A stretch of DNA of 64,000 nt, from the NCBI RefSeq assembly GCF_028750675.1, contig NZ_JAQQPZ010000013.1, positions 1,021,753 through 1,085,752 of the forward strand. Direction: 5' to 3'. This document shows positions 1-9,681 of this stretch, one piece after another. Every line of letters begins with the position of its first letter. Position 1 is the stretch's first letter. The stretch is from Shewanella metallivivens (GTDB lineage: Bacteria; Pseudomonadota; Gammaproteobacteria; Enterobacterales; Shewanellaceae). The notes under the pieces are model-generated. The model saw only the letters and a program-made list of their open reading frames with translations, did not search any database and was not told the DNA's origin. The position numbers and the translations under genes are program-made.

Positions 1-28
1 ATACCCAATCAGCAGCATCCGGTTAGCA

Positions 29-1372
29 TTAATTATCGGTGACCTTTGTATCCATTAATGGCAGCCAAACCTGGGCTTTCAAGCCTCCTTGGGGGCGGTT
101 CGACAATTTTATTTTGCCATGGTGGCGGTCAATAATCCGCTTAATAATCGCCAGCCCCAAGCCCGAGCCGACACTACCACGAGCGGTGTCACCTTGAGTG
201 AAGGGCTGAAATAACTGCTCAACCTTAGACTCATCAATGCCAGGGCCGTTATCTTCAACGCTAAAGCAGACTGATTTACCTTGGCGGTACGAACTGATTT
301 TTATCCAACCATTGCCGTAACGAAACGCATTTTCGACCAGGTTGCTCAATACACGTTTAATCGCCACGCTGTTCATGGCAATGTCTGGACAGTTGCCGAG
401 CGACAGCTCGATGGTTTCTTCGCGGTGCGACTCTTGTTGGCTAATCTCTTGGATTAAGCGGTTAATTTGATCGGGCTCGCGCACACCTTCACGATCGTTG
501 CGAATATAGGCAATAAATTGGTTAATAATGGCATCCATGTCTTCAATGTCGGTAACAATACCTTCTTTTAAATATTGGTCTTCTTCGACCATCATTTCAG
601 ATGCTAAGCGAATGCGAGTCAATGGCGTGCGTAGGTCGTGAGAGATACCAGCCATTAATAATGCGCGGTCTTGCTCCAGCTGTTTCATGCTATGCGCCAT
701 TTGATTAAACGCATGAGTTACTTCAACAATCTCAGTGGAGCCACTCAAGGGTAACGTGGGCGGAAAGTCGCCTTGAGATACCGCAACCGCAGCTTTTTGT
801 AAGCGTTTTAATGGCCTGTTTTGCCTACGGGCAAATAACCAGCCGCCAGCAACACTGAGCGCGCCAATGACCAATAAATACAAGGTTAATGGCGATAAGT
901 CAGACTCGTTAATGCCGGTTAATGGCACTTTAATCCACAGCGTGGGGGCTTGAGGTGGCTTAATCCACACGTCGAGATTTTCGCCCTGAGAAAAACGCAC
1001 TTCAGCTTCACCGCCCAAATAAACCGACATTTGTTCAGACAAAAAGCTGTAATAAGTGGCCTGACCGAGTCCGGCTTCTTGGGCTTGTTTTTGGTTGTAA
1101 ACTGTCATGCCATCGTCACGCACTTTGGCATTTAAGGCATCCACCATGGTGAGATGTTCGCGGCCCACATCCACGCCATCAACAAATAATATGTTGATTT
1201 GGCGGGCAATCAGTTGGTTAATTTGCTCGTAGCTGGGTTTGATAAAGTAAACGGCAACCGACCAATACGACACTAATTGGTTAATCAGCAATAAGCTGCC
1301 AATCAGTAATACCGTTTGGCTAAATGCGCTTCGAGGTAAGAAGCGCTGCCACCATTTTAACTTAAGTTCCAT
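29..1372 (-). CDS. envZ: Osmolarity sensor histidine kinase EnvZ
   Basis: Inner-membrane sensor kinase that phosphorylates and dephosphorylates OmpR in response to osmolarity and envelope conditions. At 447 aa it is close to E. coli EnvZ (450). Visible in order: TM1 around residues 18-44, a periplasmic loop, TM2 around 160-180, a HAMP linker, the phosphoacceptor motif [12 protein letters not shown] near residue 245, an N box ([10 protein letters not shown]) and glycine boxes ([15 protein letters not shown]). ATG at 1370-1372 is preferred; a TTG one codon upstream (1373-1375) directly abuts the ompR stop. It lies 3 bp behind ompR, so the two are co-transcribed. The family assignment is firm because of the HAMP-DHp-CA order and the ompR pairing. 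Confidence 0.95.
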   Translation of the reverse strand: MELKLKWWQRFLPRSAFSQTVLLIGSLLLINQLVSYWSVAVYFIKPSYEQINQLIARQINILFVDGVDVGREHLTMVDALNAKVRDDGMTVYNQKQAQEAGLGQATYYSFLSEQMSVYLGGEAEVRFSQGENLDVWIKPPQAPTLWIKVPLTGINESDLSPLTLYLLVIGALSVAGGWLFARRQNRPLKRLQKAAVAVSQGDFPPTLPLSGSTEIVEVTHAFNQMAHSMKQLEQDRALLMAGISHDLRTPLTRIRLASEMMVEEDQYLKEGIVTDIEDMDAIINQFIAYIRNDREGVREPDQINRLIQEISQQESHREETIELSLGNCPDIAMNSVAIKRVLSNLVENAFRYGNGWIKISSYRQGKSVCFSVEDNGPGIDESKVEQLFQPFTQGDTARGSVGSGLGLAIIKRIIDRHHGKIKLSNRPQGGLKAQVWLPLMDTKVTDN

Positions 1373-1375
1373 CAA

Positions 1376-2101
1376 TTACTTACGTGTGGTGCCGTCGGGT
1401 ACAAACACATAGCCTAAGCCCCAAACCGTTTGAATATAACGTGGGTTAGCGGCATCTTTTTCAATTAAACGGCGTAGGCGAGACACTTGTACATCGATAG
1501 AGCGCTCAAGGGCAGAGTAGTCGCGGCCGCGAGCAAGATTCATTAACTTGTCGCGCGATAATGGCTCGCGAGGGTGGTTAACCAGCACTTTTAGTACGGC
1601 AAATTCGCCGCTAGTGAGGGCAATACTTTCGTCACCATGAAACATCTCTCGCGTGGCTAAATTCAGTGAAAACTCACCAAACTCAATCATTTCTTCTTGC
1701 TGCGCAGGGGCGCCTGGTACTTCAGCTGTTTGACGACGCATTACCGCTTTAATGCGCGCTAATAATTCACGCGGATTAAACGGTTTAGGCAGGTAGTCAT
1801 CTGCACCAAGTTCAAGGCCAATAATACGGTCTACTTCGTCGCCTTTGGCGGTGAGCATCACAATAGGAATTGGGTTTTCTTGCTGGCGTAAACGGCGACA
1901 TATCGATAGGCCATCTTCACCGGGTAGCATTAAGTCGAGTACTAACAGGTGAAAATTTTCACGCTCAAGTAATCGGTCCATTTGCTCTGCATTGGCTGCA
2001 CTTCGCACTTGGAAGCCTTGCTCAATTAGGTAACGTTCTAATAATGAACGTAATCTCATGTCGTCATCGACAACGAGGATTTTAGAGGTTTCTTGGCCCA
2101 T
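1376..2101 (-). CDS. ompR: Response regulator OmpR
   Basis: DNA-binding response regulator that controls porin and envelope genes; partner of the adjacent EnvZ. The 241-aa product (E. coli 239) has a receiver domain with the acidic pocket DDD near the N-terminus, the phosphoacceptor Asp in LVLDLMLPGEDG near residue 55, and the Lys of GADDYLPKPF. A winged-helix domain follows with the OmpR-type ending RYIQTVWGLGYVFVPDG. An AAAGGA ribosome site lies 7 nt before the ATG. It is first in an ompR-envZ operon. In E. coli the gene on its other side is greB; here about 17 kb of other genes intervene. Confidence 0.97.
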   Translation of the reverse strand: MGQETSKILVVDDDMRLRSLLERYLIEQGFQVRSAANAEQMDRLLERENFHLLVLDLMLPGEDGLSICRRLRQQENPIPIVMLTAKGDEVDRIIGLELGADDYLPKPFNPRELLARIKAVMRRQTAEVPGAPAQQEEMIEFGEFSLNLATREMFHGDESIALTSGEFAVLKVLVNHPREPLSRDKLMNLARGRDYSALERSIDVQVSRLRRLIEKDAANPRYIQTVWGLGYVFVPDGTTRK

Positions 2102-2211
2102 GAAATATCCTTTAACACTAAATTGATACCAGCAATGGCTCAGTATGAAGTGTAATCACTTGAATTTGAATAGCTGATTGCAGCAGAAATTGTAACTAAA
2201 TAGCTGTAAAG

Positions 2212-2236
2212 GCCGCTTTATTGCTTAAAAAGCGGC
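2212..2236 (-). terminator. Probable terminator after the ABC exporter operon
   Basis: Inverted repeat with 8-bp arms (gccgcttt at 2212-2219, aaagcggc at 2229-2236) around a 9-nt loop, just after the permease stop and before the ompR promoter region. The T run on the minus strand is short, so termination efficiency is uncertain. The rest of 2102-2272 should hold the ompR promoter; I could not place it convincingly. Confidence 0.4.
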
Positions 2237-2272
2237 AAATGATCAGTGGTGTGGTCGCTATCGAAGGTATAT

Positions 2273-4663
2273 TTATCCTTGTAATAAGCGACTGATGCTG
2301 TGGCGTAATATGCGTTTAGTCGTCAAAAAGGTAATAACAACTATTAATAAAGTGCAAAAAATAACGGCGCAACACCACAATATTGGTTGCAACATCGACA
2401 CCCCAAGTAGACCAATAGTGTATTCATCAACGCTGAACATTAATAGCGCTGAACATAAAACGGCTATGTACATTAACACTATGTTCATCTTGATAATTTG
2501 TAGCGTTAACGTGTTTTTTTGACCTCCGACAGCGAGCAAAATGGCCAACTTGAGTTGTTGCACTTTAACAGCGAAGTGAAAGCGGTAATACAAGGTGAAA
2601 ATAACCAGTAAACCTATCATCACAGCCATTGCAAACGAAGTGATAAATAATAGTTTACCTGCAGAGTTAGTATTAACAATTTGTTGCGCTAGACTGTCAT
2701 CAAAAGCATAAGTTAAATGAGGCGACTGTAACGAAGCCCACTCATTTATTCGTGATGCAGTAAGTTCAGGTGTGGCCGTTCTGCTATAGAAAACAGGCGC
2801 AATACGGTGAGCAAACAATGGATTAAATATGCTTAAATGTAAATACATAACCGGTGTAGGGCTTTGATTAAGACCAAAATGCAATTGATCTTCAATGATC
2901 CCTTGGACGGTGAGTTGTTTCTGGTAATAAAATCCAGATACGCTGAGTGTTGTGCCTTTTACATCTCGCCAATTGTTAATGCCTAGTTCGTCAGCGAGTT
3001 GCATTGCCATTGTTTTGTTTACTATTAAGCCTGTGGCGGTTAGTTTGGCGTGGGTAAGTGTTGTTATTCCAAGTAACTCAAAAAAGTTGCTAGATACATA
3101 AAGACTGTTTACAGGCTTGGTTGCCCCTGGGCTATTGAGTGTTTTATATTGTAAATCTTGCTCCCCTAGAGCAGTAAACATCGCTGATGATAGCGCAATC
3201 GATTTACCATCCACTTGCCATTTACCTTGGATTTGCTCGGCAGTCAGTGCGAGTGATAATGGGCTGGTGACTTTGGGCTCATAACTATATAGGTCGGTTG
3301 GGATGCTGACTTTTTGGTATTTTTTCCACTCTGAAACTGATAATACCAAACACAAAATGATGACGCTGATAATGACTGTGAGTTGAGCAATTAAAGTGAG
3401 TTGCCCCATACGTTTTTGTGTCTTGCTTATTTGCCCATGCCGACCTCGACTAAATTGTGTCGTCATAATACCGAGCATCGGAATCTGGGAGCATAGCCAA
3501 TATAGTGTTACAGATATGGCCACAGCAGCAGTCCATAAACCAAGGTTAAATGACAAACCATCATCAAAATAACTGAGATAAACTGGAATTTGACTAACAT
3601 ATTGCCCAATGCCATAGCCGAGCAGAGGGGCGACAATAATAAGCGCAAAAAAGGCTGGGATGTTTTCGTTAAATAGTTGGATTGTTAGCTGTTTTTTGTC
3701 ACCTCCTAAAGCCAGTTTTAGTTGCATTTCAGATTGGCGCACTATGCCATGTTGTAAATACGCTGACACGATACCGCTGAACACAATAAAGCCAAAACAA
3801 GCGATAAGAATCAATAATATCCATGCTTGTTTGTGTAACATATCACGTTCAACGGGTTTCAGTTCTACCCCGTCAATGAGCCATGAAGTAAACTGACTGT
3901 CGATAAAACCACCTTGTGGGCGAGGTGTTTGTTTTTTTAAGGTTGAATAAGCTTGCTGCAATTGAGCAATTGGAACGGTTTGTTGTAATAATGCAAAACC
4001 ATAGCGATCGGTTTTGCTATTGATATAGAGCGTTGGATTATCAGCAAACATTTGCGGCACATCGAGCAGTAAATAACTGTCAGGTAACCATAGGTCTATT
4101 TGAAGATTGCCAATTTTATCCATTGATGTCGGGGCCACGCCAGCAATAGGCAAAGCTTGGTTGAGATAATGCATCGATAGAAGAGAGATATCGCCTGAAT
4201 TGGCGTGCTGGCGCCAAAATTGAGACGACAAGATGACGTTTTTGGCTTCAAAGCCTTGCTGTGTAAACGGTTTAGGTAAGCCTAGCACGGGCAGTAATGT
4301 GTCAGAATAAAAGCCTATACGTAAGCCTGGTACTTCTTTTGTGTTAACCGATACAGTGGCTGTTTGTATTGCGATACTGGCTACCGATTTCACCACCGAT
4401 AACTGCTTTAGTAAGGCAATATCGAATTCAGATGTAGGCTGTAAATTAGCATTAAAATCTTGGTTCGCGATGGTCACTAATGGTGATTTTTGGCTTACCC
4501 ACAGAGGTCTATCACTACTTAATAACCAAAGTAGATTCGTTACAAAGCCAATTAAACTGCAAAATAAGCATAAACTGACAATCAATACGGCCCAAATGCC
4601 CCGTTGTCCTCGCCATTTTCTCCATCCATATTTTAGATCAAACAGCACGTTTGTATTCCTCAT
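2273..4663 (-). CDS. ABC transporter permease, FtsX/MacB type
   Basis: Membrane subunit of an efflux-type ABC transporter, 796 aa. The layout is that of a two-FtsX-domain permease: an N-terminal TM (IWAVLIVSLCLFCSLIGFV), a large periplasmic MacB_PCD-like region, a three-TM block around residues 280-400, a second cycle beginning with LTLIAQLTVIISVIILCLVL, a second periplasmic region and three C-terminal TMs. I start it at ATG 4661-4663 ([14 protein letters not shown]); a longer reading would run deep into the ATPase gene. It overlaps the ATPase 3' end by 26 bp, so translation is probably coupled. The substrate is unknown. Such permeases export peptides, lipids or small molecules, or act as mechanotransmitters. 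Confidence 0.85.
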   Translation of the reverse strand: MRNTNVLFDLKYGWRKWRGQRGIWAVLIVSLCLFCSLIGFVTNLLWLLSSDRPLWVSQKSPLVTIANQDFNANLQPTSEFDIALLKQLSVVKSVASIAIQTATVSVNTKEVPGLRIGFYSDTLLPVLGLPKPFTQQGFEAKNVILSSQFWRQHANSGDISLLSMHYLNQALPIAGVAPTSMDKIGNLQIDLWLPDSYLLLDVPQMFADNPTLYINSKTDRYGFALLQQTVPIAQLQQAYSTLKKQTPRPQGGFIDSQFTSWLIDGVELKPVERDMLHKQAWILLILIACFGFIVFSGIVSAYLQHGIVRQSEMQLKLALGGDKKQLTIQLFNENIPAFFALIIVAPLLGYGIGQYVSQIPVYLSYFDDGLSFNLGLWTAAVAISVTLYWLCSQIPMLGIMTTQFSRGRHGQISKTQKRMGQLTLIAQLTVIISVIILCLVLSVSEWKKYQKVSIPTDLYSYEPKVTSPLSLALTAEQIQGKWQVDGKSIALSSAMFTALGEQDLQYKTLNSPGATKPVNSLYVSSNFFELLGITTLTHAKLTATGLIVNKTMAMQLADELGINNWRDVKGTTLSVSGFYYQKQLTVQGIIEDQLHFGLNQSPTPVMYLHLSIFNPLFAHRIAPVFYSRTATPELTASRINEWASLQSPHLTYAFDDSLAQQIVNTNSAGKLLFITSFAMAVMIGLLVIFTLYYRFHFAVKVQQLKLAILLAVGGQKNTLTLQIIKMNIVLMYIAVLCSALLMFSVDEYTIGLLGVSMLQPILWCCAVIFCTLLIVVITFLTTKRILRHSISRLLQG

Positions 4664-5345
4664 CTTCAAGAGGTGAGAGCTCGCCATCATGCATTTTATA
4701 AGCTTTTTCGCAGCACTCTGCGACAGTATTGTCATGAGTGATAATGAGAATGGTCTTGCCTTTTTTGTGCAAGTCACCTAACAAGGACATGATTTTTGCG
4801 GCATTGCTTGAGTCTAAATTGCCCGTGGGTTCATCACATAATAAAATGTCAGGTTCACAGATGAGTGCTCGCGCAATGGCAACGCGCTGTTGTTGTCCAC
4901 CAGAGAGTTCATCTGGATAAAAAGAGCTTCGATCTGCTAACCCAACGAGCGTCAGCACATTGTTAATGCGTTCAGCGTATTGTGATGAGTTGACGGCAGT
5001 ATTGTAACGTAGTGGCACGGCCAGATTTTCAGCGACAGTCATGTCTGCAATTAAATTAAAGTTTTGAAATACCCAACCAATATGTTGGTTACGTAATTGA
5101 CTGAGTTGATAAGCTGACAATGCGCTAACGTCTTGGTTACATAGTTTGTAATTACCCGTATCTGCTATATCGAGTAAACCAAGGATTGATAACAAAGTCG
5201 ATTTACCACTGCCAGACGCGCCCAAAATTGCAATCATTTCACCAGTTTTTATCTGTAAGTTAATTTGCTTTAAGACTGGGTTATCACCTGATTGATGCTT
5301 AAATGATTTGTTCAGTCCAGATAAGGTGATGACGTTATTATTCAT
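4638..5345 (-). CDS. ABC transporter ATP-binding protein, MacB/LolD type
   Basis: ATPase subunit (235 aa) powering the adjacent permease. It has Walker [13 protein letters not shown]-loop [13 protein letters not shown], signature [15 protein letters not shown], Walker [14 protein letters not shown] and the H-loop ITHD. This set is typical of the LolD/MacB/FtsE subfamily. ATG at 5343-5345 is chosen because it overlaps the stop of the upstream fusion-protein gene in the 8-bp arrangement ATGAATAA. A longer in-frame reading would add an implausible N-terminus. It is the middle gene of a three-gene operon. Confidence 0.9.
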   Translation of the reverse strand: MNNNVITLSGLNKSFKHQSGDNPVLKQINLQIKTGEMIAILGASGSGKSTLLSILGLLDIADTGNYKLCNQDVSALSAYQLSQLRNQHIGWVFQNFNLIADMTVAENLAVPLRYNTAVNSSQYAERINNVLTLVGLADRSSFYPDELSGGQQQRVAIARALICEPDILLCDEPTGNLDSSNAAKIMSLLGDLHKKGKTILIITHDNTVAECCEKAYKMHDGELSPLEDEEYKRAV

Positions 5346-6609
5346 GTAGTGCTCCCTGACTAAATTGAACGCTATCTTGCAGGTGCGGTGGTACTTGCAA
5401 TAACAAACGCTCTCCTTGATGCAGCCCTGCGATAACTTGTGCTCGCTCCCCGGCAATGTCACCAATGCTAACTTGACGTATTTCAAATTGTTCAAGTTCT
5501 TCATTAAGTACAAATAATGGATACTGGCGATGACCCCTAATGACACCAATAGGGCGTTTTATCACTAAGGTTTTTTGATGTGAGGCAATTTCGATAACGG
5601 CATTAACATCAATATTAGGTCTAACAGACGAGGGTAAATCACCGTTAAAACTAATATCAATTTCAACGCTGCCATTATTGACGGTGGGTTCCACACGGGT
5701 AACGTTTCCGACAATATCAATGCCTTTAATCGCAACGCGAGCGGGTAAACCAGGGGTTACAAACTCAGCATCATTGGCGGTAATGTTAATGCGGGCATAG
5801 TATTGAGATAAGTCAGCAATCATGCCGACTACCTGCCCTTCGTCTAAATACCTGCCAATGTCTAGGTCGTTAGCCAGTTCTGTTAGCATGCCATCCATAC
5901 TGGCACTAATGGCTAACTGATCGACTTCAGACACCAGTAGCTCTCGTTGTTTTTGCGCTTTTTCTAATCGGTACTGTGCTGAGTCATTAATGGCTTTGCG
6001 GGTTTGTTGTAAGGTTTCTAGGCGGCTGGTTTCCATTTGTAAAATGGCATTTTCTTGCTCCCAAGCAACTTGAGCTTTATGCAGGTCTAAAACAGAAATA
6101 ACCTGATTTTGTTTAAGCTTTTCATGTGCGCTAAGCTCTGCTTGGGCTAAGGCTAAGCGCACTTTAGCCAAGCGCATTTTTCCCTGTTGATCATCTAATG
6201 CTTGGCGAGACTCTGCTGTAATTAACGTTAGATTAGACTGCGCCTCGAGTAACGCCAGTTCACTGGTTTCCATAGCCCGAAGTAATTTAGGATTGTTCAA
6301 CTTAAGGATCACATCACCCTCATTGACGACATTACCGGGCTGTTGCAGTACCTCGACGATATGGCCACTACTGATGGTATTGATCCCCCGTTGGATTTTG
6401 GGAACCAACTTGCCATAGCCTGAAACTGTCACGAGCATCGGCTGTTGATTTGCTTCGGTGAGTGCACTCGGCGAATTTGATGATGAGTTGGAGAGGGCAT
6501 TTTTACCGAAAAATAACGCAATTAAACCTAGTAATAAACACGTAATGATAATAATTGAGAGTGTTTTTATATGCGTAAAACGGTTTTTATCCTTAGGGAT
6601 TTCAAACAT
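5338..6609 (-). CDS. Efflux membrane fusion protein, HlyD/MacA-like
   Basis: Periplasmic adaptor (423 aa) expected to link the ABC permease to an outer-membrane channel. It has one N-terminal TM (LSIIIITCLLLGLIALFFG, residues about 15-33), a biotinyl-lipoyl half-motif (GHIVEVLQQPGNVVNEGDVI), a long charged alpha-helical hairpin (about residues 110-210, EAQSNLTLITAE to RLEKAQKQRELL), then barrel-sandwich and beta-barrel segments. Start ATG 6607-6609 has GGA 8 nt upstream. It is first in the operon with the ATPase and permease. No outer-membrane factor gene is next to it, so it probably uses a TolC encoded elsewhere. Confidence 0.85.
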   Translation of the reverse strand: MFEIPKDKNRFTHIKTLSIIIITCLLLGLIALFFGKNALSNSSSNSPSALTEANQQPMLVTVSGYGKLVPKIQRGINTISSGHIVEVLQQPGNVVNEGDVILKLNNPKLLRAMETSELALLEAQSNLTLITAESRQALDDQQGKMRLAKVRLALAQAELSAHEKLKQNQVISVLDLHKAQVAWEQENAILQMETSRLETLQQTRKAINDSAQYRLEKAQKQRELLVSEVDQLAISASMDGMLTELANDLDIGRYLDEGQVVGMIADLSQYYARINITANDAEFVTPGLPARVAIKGIDIVGNVTRVEPTVNNGSVEIDISFNGDLPSSVRPNIDVNAVIEIASHQKTLVIKRPIGVIRGHRQYPLFVLNEELEQFEIRQVSIGDIAGERAQVIAGLHQGERLLLQVPPHLQDSVQFSQGALHE

Positions 6610-6864
6610 TTTATAATTCCATTTATATCGTTTTTGTCCATTTAATCTAATCAAACCATGTAAGTAAAGCACTTATTTTTTGTTTGAAAAATAAGCTAAT
6701 TCTTTGTTGACACAAAAAAAACAGCCGATAAGCTTTAACGGCGATAAGCTCAATTTATTATGTACTTACAAAAGGATTTGCTATGTTACTCCCGTTCTCT
6801 GCAAAAATTTCGTCGCCTTATACCTTTCTTAATTTTATGTCGTCATGCAACGCTTGGAGACATA

Positions 6865-7350
6865 ATGATGCAAATTAACTATGCCACTTTATTGTCTGGT
6901 TTATTGCTAGTCACAAGTAGTTTTGCAAGTGCAGCAGATGTATTGCCTTTAGGTCATCACTTAAAAGAGGCATTTTATTCTGAAGTGTCGACGCAAACGA
7001 CTAAGCCACAGTTTCCTGCGTTATATATCTATGATGTAAAAGCGGAACAATTTTTAAGTAAACAAGATGCAGAAACCTACCTGAGCCAGCTAAGTGAGCA
7101 ACCATTGTGGGCAGAAGTGATGCAACAATGGGTTAAAGATAGTAGTCACTTTAGCGCGACTAATCCGTCTTTAAAACAGGCTGTGCCGACACTCGACTTT
7201 ACCCAGCCATATATTATCTTTTTCGACAACTTACCCGAGCCAATGTTAGCGCAGTTTGCTGCAATGGATCCTAACTTGGTGGCGCGTGATAGTTTAGTGA
7301 AGTCCATTTTAGCTCAGCTAGACGATGCAAACAGTTACACAACTTATTAA
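6865..7350 (+). CDS. Secreted protein of unknown function
   Basis: I do not recognise the family. The 161-aa product has a clear signal peptide (MMQINYATLLSGLLLVTSSFASA, likely cleaved before AD), so it should be periplasmic or secreted. The mature part is about 138 aa with one acidic, aromatic-rich region and no Cys or known motif. The start is ATG 6865 (or the adjacent 6868), with a strong GGAGA 5 nt upstream at 6856-6860. It is transcribed divergently from the ABC exporter operon across a 255-bp gap and ends at a good terminator, so it is monocistronic. A link to the exporter is suggested only by position. Confidence 0.7.
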   Translation: MMQINYATLLSGLLLVTSSFASAADVLPLGHHLKEAFYSEVSTQTTKPQFPALYIYDVKAEQFLSKQDAETYLSQLSEQPLWAEVMQQWVKDSSHFSATNPSLKQAVPTLDFTQPYIIFFDNLPEPMLAQFAAMDPNLVARDSLVKSILAQLDDANSYTTY

Positions 7351-7356
7351 GTTTTG

Positions 7357-7386
7357 ATGAGGTTAAGCCGTGCTTAACCTCATTTT
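7357..7386 (+). terminator. Rho-independent terminator
   Basis: Perfect stem of 12 bp (atgaggttaagc / gcttaacctcat) with a 3-nt loop, followed by TTTT. It lies right after the stop of the secreted-protein gene and between two convergent genes, so it may act on both strands. Confidence 0.85.
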
Positions 7387-7410
7387 ATTTCGCCTCATCA
7401 TTTCTTTGTA

Positions 7411-8226
7411 TTAATGCCCATATCGACGATTTATTTCAATGTCATTCGTGTTGCCTTCTAACTGAAATGATAGTGCCAGCTGTCTGTTAGATTGAGAAAT
7501 CGTGCTGTTAATGGTGCGAGGCAATGAAGATATATACTGTGGATGACTATTAAAAATAGGCTGTAAATGGAGTTGTTGTGAGTGTAGTTCAAAGCGGCCC
7601 CATTGTAGATGAGTAATGTGGGCATCGGTATGTGGGTCCTGATGCAAGTTAATGTGCACTGTGGCGTAATAACCGTTGTTTAGCAGTGCTAAGCTACTCA
7701 ACGCAGGAGTCGACAATTGGTGCCATACGCCATAGACGGGGTGGGTTGTGTTGCGGTTATAACGATATTGTTTATCAGTAATGCTATCAGCATTGGTATC
7801 GACATCGAGCAGTAAAGTCGTATTGCTTTTTGTGAGTGTCATTTGGTGTGCGGGGTGGGTAATTTGATACGCCACTAAGCCCAATAGCGGATTATTGGTA
7901 TAACTGGCAATAAAGCGCACGCCATTAGGCGCAATAGCGAGCCGGCCCCATTCGGCTACACTTTGATGCGGGGTTAGGTGGTTGAGATTGATGTATAAAT
8001 AACTGGAGTCACGGTTTAATTGCAACAAGGTAGTGTGCTCTGGGGTGTCGATAATCCAATTGCCGAAAAATGCGTGCTGAACATTTGAGGTTAATGTTTG
8101 CGCTGTTGCGTTGACGGGCGCCGTTAGTGCTAGGTGCATGACTACGCACAATATGCAAAAGCGCAATGGTTTGCTAGCACAATTGATAAGGGCAGTAAGC
8201 AACTGTGTTGTTAATGCGGTAAACAT
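7411..8226 (-). CDS. Secreted protein of unknown function
   Basis: Not recognised. The 271-aa product has an N-terminal hydrophobic segment (FCILCVVMHLALTAPVNATA) preceded by a basic stretch, consistent with a signal peptide cleaved after NATA. The mature part shows two similar blocks: FGNWIIDTPEHTTLLQLNRD followed later by YGVWHQLSTPALSSLALLNN, and LNHLTPHQSVAEWGRLAI followed later by DAHITHLQWGRFELHS. This suggests an internal duplication of a beta-rich lipocalin-like or calycin-like unit; that is inference from the repeats. ATG 8224-8226 has AAAGGGA upstream. It stands alone between terminators. Confidence 0.7.
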   Translation of the reverse strand: MFTALTTQLLTALINCASKPLRFCILCVVMHLALTAPVNATAQTLTSNVQHAFFGNWIIDTPEHTTLLQLNRDSSYLYINLNHLTPHQSVAEWGRLAIAPNGVRFIASYTNNPLLGLVAYQITHPAHQMTLTKSNTTLLLDVDTNADSITDKQYRYNRNTTHPVYGVWHQLSTPALSSLALLNNGYYATVHINLHQDPHTDAHITHLQWGRFELHSQQLHLQPIFNSHPQYISSLPRTINSTISQSNRQLALSFQLEGNTNDIEINRRYGH

Positions 8227-8352
8227 AATATCCCTTTATGTTTTTAGAATGGGTTTAAGATCAATCCGCAGGATCCAGGGTATATGCCGAACCGCATGCG
8301 GTAATTTAAATGAACTTTAACCCTAGTCAATATTGCCGATAAATCAAATAAA

Positions 8353-8379
8353 AAGCCCGCAGCATAGGCTTACGGGCTT
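8353..8379 (-). terminator. Terminator of the cyo operon
   Basis: Inverted repeat aagcccg (8353-8359) / cgggctt (8373-8379), followed on the minus strand by a T run, 28 bp past the cyoE stop. Confidence 0.75.
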
Positions 8380-8406
8380 GGTATCAAAACAAATAGAGGT
8401 GGCAGG

Positions 8407-9318
8407 TTAAGGTACTAATGTCAGCAGTGGCGCTTGAGCGGCAACCTGGAAGTCTAATGCCATGGTTACGCTTAATGCGGTAATGGTAATAATAGAAAAT
8501 CCAAATACCTGCCGAGCCCAAGACTGCAAATTGATGTCCTGGCGGTAACCTTTAAGTGCCATCGCTAACCACCAAAAACTGGTGGCGCAAGTGACTGCAG
8601 TAAAGGCGATGCCTGTGTATCCGGCTAATGGCAGTAATACGCTCACTAAGGCAAATACGGCAATGTATAACACAATATGCAATTTGGCTTTAGCCATGCC
8701 TTCTGCAACGGGTAACACCGGGATGTTAGCCGCGGCGTAGTCGTCAAAGCGAAAAATGGCAATTGCATACGAGTGAGGCATTTGCCATAGGCTAAACATC
8801 AGCAGCAAGATACCTGCGCCCATGTCCATTTGCCCGGTCACCGCGCAATACCCCACAACCGGTGGCACAGCACCCGAAAAACTGCCCACTAAGGTGCCGT
8901 AAACCGAGTTGCGTTTCATGTACAGGCTATACACGCCGACATAAACCCCATAGCCAATGGCAGCAAACAAGACTGCTAGGCTGTTGGTAAATATTGCCAA
9001 CATAGCAAATCCAATTGCGCCAAGGCCTAACCCAAACATCAATACCGATGAAATGGACAGTTCACCTGTTACGGTAACGCGTTTACAGGTGCGCTGCATT
9101 TTTGCGTCGATGTCGCGGTCAATACAGTTATTGATTGCGCAACCCGACGCCACCACTAAACACAAGCCTAACATGGTGGCTAGCATCAAGGTCACATCAA
9201 CATTGCCTTGAGCCGCGAGTAAAAAACCGCCCGCGACAGAAATTAAATTGCCCATGATGATGCCAGGTTTAGTGACCTGAACATATCCTCGTAAGCGTGA
9301 GGTTAATTGTGCTGACAT
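8407..9318 (-). CDS. cyoE: Protohaem IX farnesyltransferase (haem O synthase), cyo-linked
   Basis: Integral membrane prenyltransferase that converts haem B to haem O for the bo3 oxidase encoded just upstream. UbiA-family motifs are visible: the first Asp motif [12 protein letters not shown], and a later conserved segment near [12 protein letters not shown]. About nine TMs. The start is a choice: ATG 9316-9318 has AAGG 7 nt upstream and gives 303 aa; ATG 9337-9339 would add seven residues but lacks a clear ribosome site. Last gene of cyoABCDE. A paralogue with the same role sits in the cox locus at 37927-38835. Confidence 0.93.
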   Translation of the reverse strand: MSAQLTSRLRGYVQVTKPGIIMGNLISVAGGFLLAAQGNVDVTLMLATMLGLCLVVASGCAINNCIDRDIDAKMQRTCKRVTVTGELSISSVLMFGLGLGAIGFAMLAIFTNSLAVLFAAIGYGVYVGVYSLYMKRNSVYGTLVGSFSGAVPPVVGYCAVTGQMDMGAGILLLMFSLWQMPHSYAIAIFRFDDYAAANIPVLPVAEGMAKAKLHIVLYIAVFALVSVLLPLAGYTGIAFTAVTCATSFWWLAMALKGYRQDINLQSWARQVFGFSIITITALSVTMALDFQVAAQAPLLTLVP

Positions 9319-9351
9319 AGATTGACCTTGATTATTCATTAGCGCTTTGGG

Positions 9352-9681
9352 TTACATCATCAATTCGTTAGCTGCGTAGATAATCCACACAGACAACCCC
9401 ACCACCATGACAATAATCAAGGCGGTGAATAAGAACGAGAATGTATTGAGCTTACCTTCTTTAGAAAAATCTAAATGGAGGAAGTATTTAAGGTGCACCA
9501 CGATTTGCACTATGGCGGTTATCACCACGACCCATATCGTTGTGGCATGGTCAAACTGGTGTGTCATCACCGACCAAAACGGGATTGCGGTTAATACAAC
9601 CGACAACACAAAACCGACAACATACGATTTGATACTGGCCGCAAAATCGCCAACATCATGGCTTGAATGTGCATGGCTCAT
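9352..9681 (-). CDS. cyoD: Cytochrome bo3 quinol oxidase subunit IV
   Basis: Small subunit of the bo3 ubiquinol oxidase, 109 aa, equal in length to E. coli CyoD. Three TMs are seen (YVVGFVLSVVLTAIPFWSV, TTIWVVVITAIVQIVVHLKY, LFTALIIVMVVGLSVWIIYA), with the family segment VHLKYFLHLDFS between the second and third. The start is ATG 9679-9681, which overlaps the cyoC stop by one base (TAATG), indicating translational coupling. Confidence 0.93.
   Translation of the reverse strand: MSHAHSSHDVGDFAASIKSYVVGFVLSVVLTAIPFWSVMTHQFDHATTIWVVVITAIVQIVVHLKYFLHLDFSKEGKLNTFSFLFTALIIVMVVGLSVWIIYAANELMM

Noticed and set aside
6707..6740. TTGACA as a -35 box for the secreted-protein gene at 6865
   Set aside because: No -10 hexamer at 16-18 bp spacing; the promoter cannot be placed with confidence.
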